Shown: positions 28,483 through 38,903, numbered from the stretch's first letter. The stretch is DNA of 64,000 nucleotides from Chryseobacterium daecheongense (GCF_003729955.1 NZ_RJTX01000001.1:186001-250000); one strand, 5' to 3'. Program-made: numbers and translations. Notes: generated by a model from the sequence alone, not told the origin.

Positions 28483-31005
28483 ATGAATTTTACAAAAAAC
28501 ATTTCGCTGTTTCTTACATTGTTGTTTATATTTTTTGTAAAAGCAGCCGAACCTTTTATTTCTTTTGCTAAGACAGAAAATTCAATAGTATTGAAAGAGT
28601 ACAATTCAGGTTTGATGCTGCTTTCGGATAGCGATTCGGATAAAGGAATTCTGCGTGCCGTTGCGAATCTTCAATCCGATTTTCAAAAAGTAACCGGTGT
28701 TCAACCTCATCTTGTTTCCCAAAACTCTGGTGTGAACGGAATGATCATCATTATTGGTGAAGCAGGTAAAAGCAAGACCATTGATGATTTAATCAGGCAA
28801 AAAAAACTGGATGGAAAAGCATTAACAGGGAAAAGAGAAAAATATATCATTCAGAATATCAGCAATCCTTTTCCGGGCGTTTCTGAAGCTATCGTGATTG
28901 CAGGTAGTGATAAAAGGGGAACAATTTATGGAATTTATGAAATGTCTCAGCAGATAGGTGTTTCACCTTGGTATTATTGGGCAGATGTTCCGGTTGAGAA
29001 AAAAGAAAATGTATACTTTAAAAAAGGAATTTATACAGACGGAGAGCCTGCTGTAGAGTATCGTGGTATTTTCCTTAATGATGAAGAGCCCTCGTTGGGA
29101 GGCTGGGCCAGAGCAACCTTTGGTGGAGTAAACAGTAAGTTTTATGAAAAAGTTTTTGAGTTGATCCTGCGACTCAAAGGAAACTATATCTGGCCGGCAA
29201 TGTGGGGAAAGGCATTCTATGACGATGATCCTCTTAGCGGGCCGTTAGCCAATGAAATGGGTATTGTCATGGGAACTTCCCACCATGAGCCTATGGCTTT
29301 GGCACAAACCGATTGGCACAGGTATATCAAAAAAAATAATCTCCCGAATGTCTGGGATTATGCCAAAAATGCGGAAGTTTTACAAAAATTCTGGAAATCC
29401 GGAATGGAGAGAAGCAAAAACTGGGAAAAACTCGTTACAGTAGGAATGCGGGGTGATGGTGACGAAGCAATGGGAGAGGGAACCAATATTTCCCTGCTGG
29501 AGAAAATTGTAAAAGACCAGCGTAAAATCATCGCTGAGGTTACCGGAAAAAAAGCTGAGAAAACACCTCAGGTCTGGGCATTGTATAAAGAAGTTCAGGA
29601 CTACTATGATAAAGGAATGAGGGTTCCGGATGATGTTATTCTGCTTTTCTGTGATGATAACTGGGGAAATGTAAGAAAGCTTCCTGATCTTTCAAAACCT
29701 TTGCATAAAGGAGGCTATGGAATCTATTACCACTTCGATTATGTGGGCGGGCCGAGAAACTCCAAATGGATTAATATCAGTCCCATCCAAAGAGTCTGGG
29801 AACAGATGAACCTTTCCTATGAACATAAAGTAGATAAGCTCTGGATCGTCAATGTTGGAGATTTAAAACCTATGGAGTTTCCGATCAGTTTTTTCCTGGA
29901 AATGGCCTGGAATCCACAGCAGTTTAATGCTAAAAATCTTTTGGAATATACTGAGAAATGGGCAGTCCAGCAGTTTGGAGAAAAACACGCAAAAGAAATT
30001 GCCAGAATGATTAATCTGTATTCCAAATACAACAGAAGAGTAACTCCTGAAACCCTTGACGGTAAAACATACAGTCTTCAGAATTACCATGAATTTGAAA
30101 CGGTTTTAAATGATTACAGAGCATTGGCCGTAGAAGCTTTACGGTTAAAAGAACAGATTCCCGCCGAATATCAGGATGCTTATTATCAGCTGGTTCTGTA
30201 CCCGATTGATGCATGCAGCAATTTATACGAAATGTATTATGCTGTGGCAAAAAACAGGGAACTGGCAGCGAAAAAAGATCCGGAAGCCAATTTTTACGCA
30301 GATAAAGTGAAGGCATGTTTTGAAAGAAACACTTATCTGGATAATCAGTACAATAATGTGATCGCTGGTGGGAAATGGAAGCATATGATGGATCAGATGA
30401 GGATAGGATATAAAAGCTGGGCAGACGGCAAAGAAAATATAATGCCTGAAGTTACCTATATTTCCGAAGCCGAGGTTCCCAAAGAAAAGATATTTCAGGA
30501 GAAAAACGGCTACGTGTCTATTGAAGCGGAAAACTTTGCAAGAATGCATCAATCAGACAGAATCCATTGGGAAGTGATTCCTGATTTCGGAAAAACAAAG
30601 TCGGGAGTGACAACATTTCCGCAGAATGCGTATCCCAAAAGCGATGAAAGTATCTGGCTGGAATATGATATTAACTTTGAATCCAAAGGAGAGTTTGAAG
30701 TCCAGCTATTATTAGCTCCAACTTTAAATTTTAATCATAATAAAGGATTGCGTTACGAAATTTCTTTTGACAACGAAACTCCACAAATTGTCAACTTTAA
30801 CGGCCATTATAAAGGAGAATTGGGAAGATGGCAGTCCGAACATGTCATTAAATCTGCTACAAAGCATTCAATTCAGCAGGCAGGAAAACACACGTTACGT
30901 TTCAGAGTGCTGGAACCCGGCATTGTCCTTGAAAAGATACTGATCAACACCGGAGGCTTAAAGCCTTCGTACCTGGGAGCTCCCGAAAGCGAAATGCTTC
31001 ACTAA
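28483..31005 (+). CDS. GH115 xylan alpha-glucuronidase
   Basis: 840 residues with a signal peptide ending near VKAAE. Family layout: a small alpha/beta domain (about 40-180, GSDKRGTIYGIYEMSQQIGVSPWYYWADVPV), a TIM barrel (about 190-500, RGIFLNDEEPSLGGWAR; LILRLKGNYIWPAMWG; MGTSHHEPM; RGDGDEAMGEGTN), a helical bundle, and a C-terminal beta-sandwich (from about 680, YVSIEAENFARMHQS). GH115 removes (4-O-methyl)glucuronic acid from terminal and internal xylose units of polymeric xylan. The product can enter the uxaC pathway at the start of the window. It closes the long enzyme run and is followed by a 270-bp spacer. Confidence 0.95.
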   Translation: MNFTKNISLFLTLLFIFFVKAAEPFISFAKTENSIVLKEYNSGLMLLSDSDSDKGILRAVANLQSDFQKVTGVQPHLVSQNSGVNGMIIIIGEAGKSKTIDDLIRQKKLDGKALTGKREKYIIQNISNPFPGVSEAIVIAGSDKRGTIYGIYEMSQQIGVSPWYYWADVPVEKKENVYFKKGIYTDGEPAVEYRGIFLNDEEPSLGGWARATFGGVNSKFYEKVFELILRLKGNYIWPAMWGKAFYDDDPLSGPLANEMGIVMGTSHHEPMALAQTDWHRYIKKNNLPNVWDYAKNAEVLQKFWKSGMERSKNWEKLVTVGMRGDGDEAMGEGTNISLLEKIVKDQRKIIAEVTGKKAEKTPQVWALYKEVQDYYDKGMRVPDDVILLFCDDNWGNVRKLPDLSKPLHKGGYGIYYHFDYVGGPRNSKWINISPIQRVWEQMNLSYEHKVDKLWIVNVGDLKPMEFPISFFLEMAWNPQQFNAKNLLEYTEKWAVQQFGEKHAKEIARMINLYSKYNRRVTPETLDGKTYSLQNYHEFETVLNDYRALAVEALRLKEQIPAEYQDAYYQLVLYPIDACSNLYEMYYAVAKNRELAAKKDPEANFYADKVKACFERNTYLDNQYNNVIAGGKWKHMMDQMRIGYKSWADGKENIMPEVTYISEAEVPKEKIFQEKNGYVSIEAENFARMHQSDRIHWEVIPDFGKTKSGVTTFPQNAYPKSDESIWLEYDINFESKGEFEVQLLLAPTLNFNHNKGLRYEISFDNETPQIVNFNGHYKGELGRWQSEHVIKSATKHSIQQAGKHTLRFRVLEPGIVLEKILINTGGLKPSYLGAPESEMLH

Positions 31006-31163
31006 ATGACCAAATACTGATCACAAATAACATTTTAATTATGAAAAACTAATCTTAATTCACATTCCAATCTGAAATACAGTTCCCAAACAGAGAATGA
31101 AGAGAAAGAACAGCGGATGATTTTGTAAACAGCTTTATTTAACAGATCGCTGCCTGATAGTAT

Positions 31164-31190
31164 TCAGGGTGTTTTCCTGATGGTTTTTTG
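31164..31190 (+). terminator. Possible short terminator after GH115
   Basis: TCAGG (31164-31168) and CCTGA (31176-31180) form a 5-bp stem with a 7-nt loop, and TGG then six T follow. The stem is short, so this is tentative. The rest of the 270-bp spacer shows no clear TAnnTTTG promoter box for the GH30 gene. Confidence 0.35.
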
Positions 31191-31275
31191 AAAATTAAAC
31201 TGTCTTGATGGGGAATCTATTGCCCTTACTTTAATTGTTTTCAATCAAAATCATGAATATTTAAACCAAAACATT

Positions 31276-34014
31276 ATGAGAAAAATTTTAAGTCTTGTCA
31301 ACATTCATTCTATATGCTTGTTTTTCAGTTGTCTGTTGCATGGACAGCTTACTACTGTAAAAATTGATAAGAACATATCTTATCAGAAAATAAAAGGATT
31401 CGGGGGATTTGTCTGCAGTCCTCAGTTTGCCTATAATCATATGTCTACATCAGAAATTCAGACGCTTTGGGGAGCTTCCAGTGAAGGTGGATATAATATT
31501 ATGAGATTATATATTCCCGAAAATAGCAGCAACTGGAGTTCTGTACTGGCTACAGCACAGCTCGCCAAATCTATGGGACTTACCATTTTTGCCTCGCCAT
31601 GGACAATGCCTGCAGCCTGGAAAACCAATAACCATGTAAATGCTGTGTATACTGACGCCAACGGAGTACAGCAGATAGGATATTTGAAACCGGAAAATTA
31701 TCAGGATTATGCGCTTTATCTTAACAGCTTTGTTACCTATCTCCAGAACAATGGAGTAGAGCTTGATTATATTTCAATCCAGAATGAGCCGGATGAAATG
31801 GCGCAGTATCAGGGATGTATCTGGACGCCTGCACAGATTGCTACTTTCATCAAGAATTACGGACAGCTTATCAATTGTAAAGTGATTGCCCCGGAAAGTG
31901 TGGGATTTACGGATAATTTTGCGAGTGCTTTGCTGGATCCTGCGGCAATGGCCAATTTTGAAGTGTATGGAGGGCATCAATATGGGCTTATGCAGTCTAC
32001 CTACAAACAATTCCAGAATTACAACAAAGAAATCTGGCAGACAGAATATCTGATCAACTGGAATTCTTCATCCACCCAGCCGGCACGTGATTTTAGCTGG
32101 AATATAGATGCATTTACCTTTGCCAGCAGTGTCAACAATGCATTATTGGGTAATGTCAATGCTTGGATTCATTATTCTGCCAAACGTTATTATGGCTTAA
32201 TGGGTGACGGAACCTATGGAACTCCCGCAGGTGTAATGACCAAAAGAGGCTATATCCTTTCACATTATGCCAAATACACAACAGGAAAGACGAGAATAGA
32301 AGCTAAATGGGATGACAAAACAGGTGTTTTACAAGGCTCTTCCTACATTTCGCAGGATGGAAATCAGGTTGTTCTTATGGTTATTAATCCTTCTCAGAAC
32401 TCCTATAGTTTAAAGGTTGATCTGCCTTTTTACACGACTTCAGGAACAAAAGTATTGACCAATACACAATCCAATATGGTGAGCACACCTATTTCTTTGA
32501 GTACGGCAACATTCCGGCCTACCGCTGATATCAGCCCTTCCAGTGTCATGACATTTGTTTTTAATAAAAGTGGTGACAGACCTGCTTCTCTCATGACAGG
32601 CGGTGATATTCATTATAATAAAATTGAAACACAAACTCCTACCAGTGCAGTTTTTGGTACAGGATTCAATATAAGCAATACAACGGTGACGTTCTCTAAT
32701 CCAAGTCCTCTTATCAGTAATAATATGACTGCGGCTAACGGATATCTTCAGCTTAATGACAGGTACAATAAATTGATCCTGCATGTAAACAGCTATACAA
32801 CAGCCGGACAAAGCTATTCGGACAATACGACTTTATACTATATCAACAGCCAAGGAGTAACGAAATCATATAATTATGGGAAGATTAATTTTCCACAAGG
32901 AGGAAACTTCGATATCACATTAGATATTTCAAGACAGGTGCTTACGGACGGATGCAAAGGAATTTTAGGACTGAGAAATTCTAACTACAGCTCTGTACTG
33001 ACGCTTAATCTGGGAGATGTTTATTTCAATGTGGGGAATGAAATTGCTTCTAAATTCGGAGGAACCTATTCCGCAAGTGACAGCTATCTCATGGATGCAC
33101 TGGAAAACGGTTATTATACTTCAGTAGATTTCAGAAATGTAGCAGGGGTTACTTCCTCCAATAACTGGCAGCCTATGAGCGCCAATACAAACAGTATCTA
33201 TTATGTGAATTCCAATGTAAGCTCATCTGCCAATAATGTGATTTCAGGTGCAACTTGTTCAAATCTTGTCCTTTCCGGTCAGGGTATGGATTTTCAGGTG
33301 CCGTTTAACTTCACAGCCAATGCTGCTTCTTACAGCCGTATATTTAATGGCTACGACGTGTTGCTCTTACCATTTGAGGCTATTATTCCATCTGGAGTTA
33401 CTGCTTATACTATGTCACCCGGAGCAAACAATATCAGCTGTACCGCAATTTCAAACGGGATCATTCCTGCAAATACTCCGGTAATCATCAATGCTACAGG
33501 AAATATTACTTTCAACGGTTCAGGAAATGTTTCCACGCCCAAAGCAATCACAGTCAATCAGATAAACGGGGTTTACCAGAGCATCAAAGTTCCGGCTAAT
33601 GCCTATGTGCTGAAAACAGAAAACGGAGTAACAGGCTTCTATAAAGTAACTGCAGGAAGTGAGCCTGCAATAGGATCTTTCAAAGCATATCTTACAGAAG
33701 AGAATACTTATTCTGCCAACATTCTTCCTTTAAATTTCGGATCGTTAAGCACCAGAAATATTTCTGCTGAAGTTAAAAAAGAGCATGTGAAAATATATCC
33801 TAATCCGGTAAAAGCAGATCTTTTCATTGATTCTGATTGTTCAGAAGCTACTGCCGCCATTTTTGACGGAAGAGGAAGTGTCATCAGATCCGGATTGAAA
33901 ATAAATTCAGGGAAAAACCATATCAATGTGGGAGATTTCCCGGATGGTATTTACTTTATTGAGATTACTCAAAAAAATACTACAATAGTAAAACAAAAAT
34001 TTATCAAAGAGTAA
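31276..34014 (+). CDS. GH30 xylanase with T9SS C-terminal sorting domain
   Basis: 912 residues. After a signal peptide (about 1-24) comes GFGGFVCSPQFAYN, the start of the GH30 barrel. The acid/base is E171 in SIQNEPDEM and the nucleophile E257 in WQTEYLINW. A side beta-domain ends near 440. The middle region (about 440-830) is beta-rich, with no domain I can name. The last about 75 residues are a type A T9SS tail (VKIYPNPVKADLFIDSD to IVKQKFIKE), so the protein is secreted through the outer membrane and attached to the surface or released. Glucuronoxylan endo-xylanase (GH30_8-like) is the best guess. It is the only protein here with this tail, which fits a surface depolymerase feeding SusCD. 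Confidence 0.9.
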   Translation: MRKILSLVNIHSICLFFSCLLHGQLTTVKIDKNISYQKIKGFGGFVCSPQFAYNHMSTSEIQTLWGASSEGGYNIMRLYIPENSSNWSSVLATAQLAKSMGLTIFASPWTMPAAWKTNNHVNAVYTDANGVQQIGYLKPENYQDYALYLNSFVTYLQNNGVELDYISIQNEPDEMAQYQGCIWTPAQIATFIKNYGQLINCKVIAPESVGFTDNFASALLDPAAMANFEVYGGHQYGLMQSTYKQFQNYNKEIWQTEYLINWNSSSTQPARDFSWNIDAFTFASSVNNALLGNVNAWIHYSAKRYYGLMGDGTYGTPAGVMTKRGYILSHYAKYTTGKTRIEAKWDDKTGVLQGSSYISQDGNQVVLMVINPSQNSYSLKVDLPFYTTSGTKVLTNTQSNMVSTPISLSTATFRPTADISPSSVMTFVFNKSGDRPASLMTGGDIHYNKIETQTPTSAVFGTGFNISNTTVTFSNPSPLISNNMTAANGYLQLNDRYNKLILHVNSYTTAGQSYSDNTTLYYINSQGVTKSYNYGKINFPQGGNFDITLDISRQVLTDGCKGILGLRNSNYSSVLTLNLGDVYFNVGNEIASKFGGTYSASDSYLMDALENGYYTSVDFRNVAGVTSSNNWQPMSANTNSIYYVNSNVSSSANNVISGATCSNLVLSGQGMDFQVPFNFTANAASYSRIFNGYDVLLLPFEAIIPSGVTAYTMSPGANNISCTAISNGIIPANTPVIINATGNITFNGSGNVSTPKAITVNQINGVYQSIKVPANAYVLKTENGVTGFYKVTAGSEPAIGSFKAYLTEENTYSANILPLNFGSLSTRNISAEVKKEHVKIYPNPVKADLFIDSDCSEATAAIFDGRGSVIRSGLKINSGKNHINVGDFPDGIYFIEITQKNTTIVKQKFIKE

Positions 34015-34023
34015 ATTGAATCC

Positions 34024-34060
34024 AAAGCCATCATAAGCACTGCTTATGGTGGCTTTATTT
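34024..34060 (+). terminator. Strong rho-independent terminator after GH30
   Basis: AAAGCCATCATAAG (34024-34037) pairs with CTTATGGTGGCTTT (34043-34056) over 14 bp with one T-G pair, a 5-nt loop and a T-rich tail. It separates the GH30 transcript from the GH3/GH51 transcript. Confidence 0.85.
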
Positions 34061-34098
34061 CTATATAATGTAAGATGAAAATTGAAATGACGATTAAA

Positions 34099-34121
34099 TT
34101 AAGTGTGTTTTTTACATTTAT
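34099..34121. promoter_or_regulatory. Candidate AraR-type operator, GH3 promoter
   Basis: Half-sites TTAAGTGT and ACATTTAT lie around a 7-bp spacer (GTTTTTT). It ends 14 bp before the candidate -7 box TATATTTG at 34136-34143, so a bound protein would cover the expected -33 region and block RNA polymerase. The same 8-7-8 pattern occurs at four other promoters or gene starts in the window. Confidence 0.65.
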
Positions 34122-34148
34122 TTAAAATAGAACGTTATATTTGTTTTT
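34101..34148 (+). repeat. 48-bp promoter repeat, copy 1
   Basis: Matches the sequence at 38934-38981 at 46 of 48 positions by direct comparison. It includes most of the operator and the -7 box. The identity exceeds what two independent binding sites would need and suggests that a promoter was copied. Confidence 0.85.
34136..34143 (+). promoter_or_regulatory. -7 promoter box for GH3-GH51
   Basis: TATATTTG matches the Bacteroidota housekeeping -7 consensus TAnnTTTG. It lies 75 bp before the GH3 ATG. No clear TTTG-like -33 box is visible at the usual distance; the operator occupies that place. Confidence 0.6.
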
Positions 34149-34218
34149 CAGTTCATTGTCGCCCAATAGCATTGACAATTCGTGTACAAGTAAAATAAGA
34201 ATGAAACCATAATATCTT

Positions 34219-36852
34219 ATGAAAAAGATTGTAGTAAGCATCTGCATAACACTGGCAGCACCTTTATTTTTTGGGCAGAGCCATTATAAATATCCATTCA
34301 GAAACCCGGATCTTCCGGTTAATGAAAGAATAGAGAACCTTCTTTCTTTATTGACAACAGAAGAAAAGATAGGAATGATGATGGATAATTCCCAGGCAGT
34401 TCCACGTCTGGAAATTCCAGCCTACGGATGGTGGAATGAGGCACTTCACGGGGTGGCAAGAGCAGGAACTGCTACTGTTTTTCCACAGGCAATCGGGATG
34501 GCTGCCACATGGGATGTTCCGGAGCATTTTAAAACTTTTGAAATGATTTCTGATGAAGCACGTGCAAAATACAACAGATCTTTTGATGAAGCTCTAAAAA
34601 CTGGGCGGTACGAAGGACTAACCTTCTGGACCCCCAATATCAATATTTTCCGTGATCCAAGATGGGGAAGAGGTCAGGAAACCTATGGGGAAGACCCTTA
34701 TCTTACCTCTGTTCTGGGCGTTGCAGCAGTAAAAGGGCTGCAGGGAAATGATCCAAAATATTTTAAGACCCATGCCTGCGCCAAACATTTTGCGGTGCAC
34801 AGCGGACCGGAATGGAACCGCCATTCCTATAATGCAGAAATTTCAAAAAGAGATTTGTATGAAACGTATCTTCCTGCTTTCAAAGCGTTGGTTCAGGAAG
34901 GGAATGTAAGAGAAGTAATGTGTGCCTACAATGCTTTTGATGGCCAACCATGCTGTGCCAATAATACTTTACTTACTGAAATTCTCCGTGGAAAATGGAA
35001 GTATGACGGAATGGTCGTCTCAGACTGCTGGGCACTGGCCGATTTTTTTCAGAAAAAATACCACGGCACTCATCCTGACGAAAAAACAACTGCAGCAGAT
35101 GCCTTGAAACATTCCACAGATCTGGAATGTGGAGATACTTATAACAATCTGAATAAATCTCTTGCAAGCGGACTGATTACCGAAAAAGATATTGATGAGT
35201 CAATGCGCCGGATTCTGAAAGGCTGGTTTGAACTGGGAATGCTTGATCCGAGATCTTCCGTTCACTGGAATACAATTCCGTATTCTGTAGTCGATTCTGA
35301 AGAACATAAAAAGCAGGCACTGAAAATGGCACAAAAATCAATTGTGCTGATGAAAAACGAAAACAATGTTCTGCCCCTTAGTAGAAACATTAAAAAAATT
35401 GCCGTTGTAGGCCCGAATGCTGATGACGGATTGATGCAGCTGGGAAACTATAATGGAACTCCTTCTTCAATTGTAACGATTTTAGACGGAATCAAAACCA
35501 AATTCCCGAATGCTGAAATTATGTACGAAAAAGGAAGCGAAGTAACAGATCCTTCGTCCAGAACATCACTCTATCAGAATTTCATCAGTCAGAAAAACGG
35601 CGCGAAAGGAATGAAAGTAGCTTTTTTTAATAACAATGAATTCAAAGGCCAGCCGGCAAACATTTCCGTAAATTCCACAGCAATCAGCTACAACAGTTTT
35701 GGAGGAACCCAGCTTGCACCCAATGTAGGAAGAGAAAATACCTCAGCGATCATTTCAGGGATTTTCAAAAGTACTTATACAGGAGAGGTTGTGTTTTCTG
35801 CTTCCACTTCTGATATTTATACACTTTTCGTGGACGGAAAAGAAATTGCAACAAGAAAAGGTCCTGACGCAAGACATCCTTCAGAGTTTCCTGTAAAAAT
35901 GGAGAAAGGAAAAGAATACCAGATAGAACTTCGCCATACACAAAAAGGAAAATATGTAAGCATCAGTTTTGAAGTGTATAGAAAAGACCCTGTTAATTTT
36001 GCTTCGGTAAGAGAAAAAGTGAAAAGTGCAGATGTCATTGTCTTCGCAGGCGGACTTTCACCAAGTCTGGAAGGTGAAGAAATGATGGTGAATGCAGAAG
36101 GCTTCAGAGGAGGTGACAAAACTTCGATAGCCCTTCCTAAAGTCCAGCGGGACCTGTTGGCGGAGCTTAGAAAAACAGGAAAACCTGTTGTTTTTGTTCT
36201 TTGTACCGGAAGTGCTCTGGGATTGGAACAGGATGAGAAAAATTATGATGCCCTGTTGAACGCCTGGTATGGCGGACAATCAGGAGGAACTGCTGTGGCA
36301 GATGTTTTGGCAGGAGATTATAACCCTTCCGGAAAATTACCCATTACTTTTTACAAAAACCTTGAACAGCTGGACAACGCCCTTTCAAAAACAAGCAAGC
36401 ACGAAGGATTTGAAAATTATGATATGCAGGGGAGAACGTACCGTTATATGACGGAAAAGCCTCTTTATCCGTTCGGACATGGCCTAAGCTATTCAAAATT
36501 TGTTTACGGAGACTCAAAACTGAGCAAAAATACGATCAGCACTAACGAAAATGTGACCATCACAATTCCGGTAACCAATGTTTCAGAAAGGGATGGTGAA
36601 GAAGTCGTTCAGGTCTATATCAAAAGAAATAACGATGCCCAGGCGCCGGCAAAAACATTAAGGGCTTTTGAAAGAGCTTTGATTAAATCTAAAGAAACAA
36701 AAAATATTCAGCTGACCCTCTCCAAAGACTCATTTGCCTTCTATGATGAAAAAGCAGATGATCTGGTTTCAAAACCCGGTGAGTATACCATTTTTTATGG
36801 CGGAACTTCTGATGATGCAGGGTTGAAAAGTATTCTGTTAACAGTAAAATAA
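34219..36852 (+). CDS. GH3 beta-glycosidase with PA14 insert (probable beta-xylosidase)
   Basis: 877 residues, periplasmic (signal ends LFFGQ). The GH3 barrel starts NERIENLLSLLTTEEKIGMM. The nucleophile is D269 in GMVVSDCWALADF. A PA14 domain (about 465-595, VFSASTSDIYTLFVDGKEI) is inserted in the second alpha/beta domain, and a fibronectin-III-like C-terminal domain ends the protein. GWWNEALHGVARAG is typical of the xylosidase branch of GH3 rather than of glucosidases. It is the first gene after a strong terminator and an AraR-type operator, and is followed 62 bp later by the GH51 arabinofuranosidase, consistent with final hydrolysis of arabinoxylan oligosaccharides. Confidence 0.92.
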   Translation: MKKIVVSICITLAAPLFFGQSHYKYPFRNPDLPVNERIENLLSLLTTEEKIGMMMDNSQAVPRLEIPAYGWWNEALHGVARAGTATVFPQAIGMAATWDVPEHFKTFEMISDEARAKYNRSFDEALKTGRYEGLTFWTPNINIFRDPRWGRGQETYGEDPYLTSVLGVAAVKGLQGNDPKYFKTHACAKHFAVHSGPEWNRHSYNAEISKRDLYETYLPAFKALVQEGNVREVMCAYNAFDGQPCCANNTLLTEILRGKWKYDGMVVSDCWALADFFQKKYHGTHPDEKTTAADALKHSTDLECGDTYNNLNKSLASGLITEKDIDESMRRILKGWFELGMLDPRSSVHWNTIPYSVVDSEEHKKQALKMAQKSIVLMKNENNVLPLSRNIKKIAVVGPNADDGLMQLGNYNGTPSSIVTILDGIKTKFPNAEIMYEKGSEVTDPSSRTSLYQNFISQKNGAKGMKVAFFNNNEFKGQPANISVNSTAISYNSFGGTQLAPNVGRENTSAIISGIFKSTYTGEVVFSASTSDIYTLFVDGKEIATRKGPDARHPSEFPVKMEKGKEYQIELRHTQKGKYVSISFEVYRKDPVNFASVREKVKSADVIVFAGGLSPSLEGEEMMVNAEGFRGGDKTSIALPKVQRDLLAELRKTGKPVVFVLCTGSALGLEQDEKNYDALLNAWYGGQSGGTAVADVLAGDYNPSGKLPITFYKNLEQLDNALSKTSKHEGFENYDMQGRTYRYMTEKPLYPFGHGLSYSKFVYGDSKLSKNTISTNENVTITIPVTNVSERDGEEVVQVYIKRNNDAQAPAKTLRAFERALIKSKETKNIQLTLSKDSFAFYDEKADDLVSKPGEYTIFYGGTSDDAGLKSILLTVK

Positions 36853-36914
36853 AAATTGATTCGGAACAATTGAAACCATTGCAACCCTACAGTAGCTTTC
36901 AAAATATATTACCT

Positions 36915-38903
36915 ATGACAACCAAAAATAAAATACTCTCCATCGCGATTTCCCTTAGTGCTGCTTTTTTTTCGGCTCAGAGTAATGCGACCCGTACCTA
37001 TAACCTGGATCTGAAAGAACCTCCTGCACCTGTTAAAATACAGCCCACCATGTATGGGATTTTCTTTGAAGACATCAATTTTGCAGCAGATGGCGGATTG
37101 TATGCTGAACTGATTAAAAACCGCAGTTTTGAATTTGACGAACCATTTACAGGATGGAAACAGCCCAACACAAAAACACTTTCTCCTAATCTGGATTCCG
37201 GGTTTCTGACCATTTATACGGATCATTCCAAGACCAATAAAAATTACGCACGAATTACCGTTCTGAATGATAAAAATTATCTTCTGGAGAATGAAGGATT
37301 CAGGGGAATAGGGCTTCATCAGGGAGAACAATATGATTTCAGCTTTGATCTGGAGAATGTTTCGGGAAATATTGCTGCGGTAAATGCAAGTCTTGTTGAT
37401 GAAAATGGAAAGGAAATTTCTTCAGTTTCCACACTCATAAAAGGAAAGGGGTGGCAGAAGTATACAGTAGTTTTCAAAGCACCGAAAACCGTTGAAAAAG
37501 CAAAACTGCGGATCACATTTACCGGAAACGGCATCGTGAACATGGATATGATTTCCCTTTTCCCGCAGGATACCTGGAAAGGCAGAAAAGAAGGCTTACG
37601 AAAAGATCTGGTTCAGAAATTATATGATTTACAACCCGGTTTTTTGAGATTCCCAGGGGGCTGTATTGTAGAGGGAAGAACTTTGGCAGAACGATATCAG
37701 TGGAAAAAAACAATTGGAAATGTGGCAGACCGCGAATATCTCATCAATAAATGGAGCACAGGATTTACGCATCGTCTTACACCGGATTACGGACAGTCTT
37801 TCGGACTGGGTTTTTATGAATATTTCCAGCTTTCCGAAGATCTGGGTGCAGAACCTGTTCCTATTCTGAGCTGCGGAATGGCTTGCCAGTTCAATACCGC
37901 AGAGCTGGTGAAAATGGAAGACATTGATCCCTACGTTCAGGATGCTTTGGATCTAATTGAATTTGCCAACGGAGGTTCCGGAACAAAATGGGGTAAAATC
38001 CGTACTGAAATGGGGCACCCAAAGCCTTTTAATCTAAAATTTATCGGAGTTGGAAATGAACAGTGGGGAGCGGATTATATTGAACGTTATAAAGTATTTG
38101 AAAAAGCTATTCATGTAAAATATCCTGACATTAAGATCATTTCCGGAAGCGGACCGTCACCTGACGGCGAGTTCTTTGAATATGGCTGGAAAGAGCTGAA
38201 GCAGCTTAATGCACAGATTGTTGATGAGCACTATTACAATTCCCCCGAATGGTTTATGAAAAATGCAGGCAGATACGACCAGTATGATCGCTCCGGGCCA
38301 AAAGTTTTTGCCGGGGAATATGCAGCCCAGTCTGTAGGCGTGGTAAAACCTGATAATAAAAATAACTGGCTAACCGCTCTTTCAGAAGCTGCTTTTATGA
38401 CTGGTCTTGAAAGAAACGCAGATGTGGTCTATATGACTTCCTATGCACCGCTTTTTGCCCATGCTGACGGGTGGCAATGGACGCCTGACCTCATCTGGTT
38501 CAATAATCTGAAATCCTACGCGACCCCGAATTATTATGTTCAGAAATTATTTTCCAACAATAAAGGAACGGATGTACTGAAAATTGAAAGTAACGGAAAA
38601 GCCTTGTCCGGGCAGGAGAAGTTATATGCTACAGCTGTAAAAGATGCCCAAAATAATGAGATCATTATTAAAATGGTCAATACTGATACTCAGGCTAAAA
38701 CGGTAAATATCAAACCAGGAACTCTGAAAACAGATAAGAAAATAACCAAAATCCTTCTATCCGCACCACAACTTTCTACTGAAAATAGTTTCAATGCTGA
38801 ACCCATAAAACCTAAGGAAGAGATTTCTGAAGCCAAAAATGGGGAAATTTCAACGGAAATTCCTGCCAATTCTTTAATTGTTTTAAAGGTGAAATTAATT
38901 TAA
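36915..38903 (+). CDS. GH51 alpha-L-arabinofuranosidase
   Basis: About 662 residues from ATG 36915, which gives a clean signal peptide (MTTKNKILSIAISLSAAFFS, then AQ). A longer frame from TTG 36870 would add 15 residues that spoil the signal, so I reject it. Domains: an N-terminal strand, a CBM4/9-like insert (about 75-205), then the GH51 barrel from GFLRFPGGCIVEG. The acid/base is E382 in GVGNEQWGADY and the nucleophile E468 in FAGEYAAQ. It releases terminal L-arabinofuranose from arabinan or arabinoxylan oligosaccharides, giving the substrate of araA downstream. It probably shares the GH3 promoter. Confidence 0.94.
   Translation: MTTKNKILSIAISLSAAFFSAQSNATRTYNLDLKEPPAPVKIQPTMYGIFFEDINFAADGGLYAELIKNRSFEFDEPFTGWKQPNTKTLSPNLDSGFLTIYTDHSKTNKNYARITVLNDKNYLLENEGFRGIGLHQGEQYDFSFDLENVSGNIAAVNASLVDENGKEISSVSTLIKGKGWQKYTVVFKAPKTVEKAKLRITFTGNGIVNMDMISLFPQDTWKGRKEGLRKDLVQKLYDLQPGFLRFPGGCIVEGRTLAERYQWKKTIGNVADREYLINKWSTGFTHRLTPDYGQSFGLGFYEYFQLSEDLGAEPVPILSCGMACQFNTAELVKMEDIDPYVQDALDLIEFANGGSGTKWGKIRTEMGHPKPFNLKFIGVGNEQWGADYIERYKVFEKAIHVKYPDIKIISGSGPSPDGEFFEYGWKELKQLNAQIVDEHYYNSPEWFMKNAGRYDQYDRSGPKVFAGEYAAQSVGVVKPDNKNNWLTALSEAAFMTGLERNADVVYMTSYAPLFAHADGWQWTPDLIWFNNLKSYATPNYYVQKLFSNNKGTDVLKIESNGKALSGQEKLYATAVKDAQNNEIIIKMVNTDTQAKTVNIKPGTLKTDKKITKILLSAPQLSTENSFNAEPIKPKEEISEAKNGEISTEIPANSLIVLKVKLI

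Noticed and set aside
36870..36914. Upstream TTG extension of the GH51 gene
   Set aside because: Adds 15 residues in front of a clean signal peptide that begins at ATG 36915.
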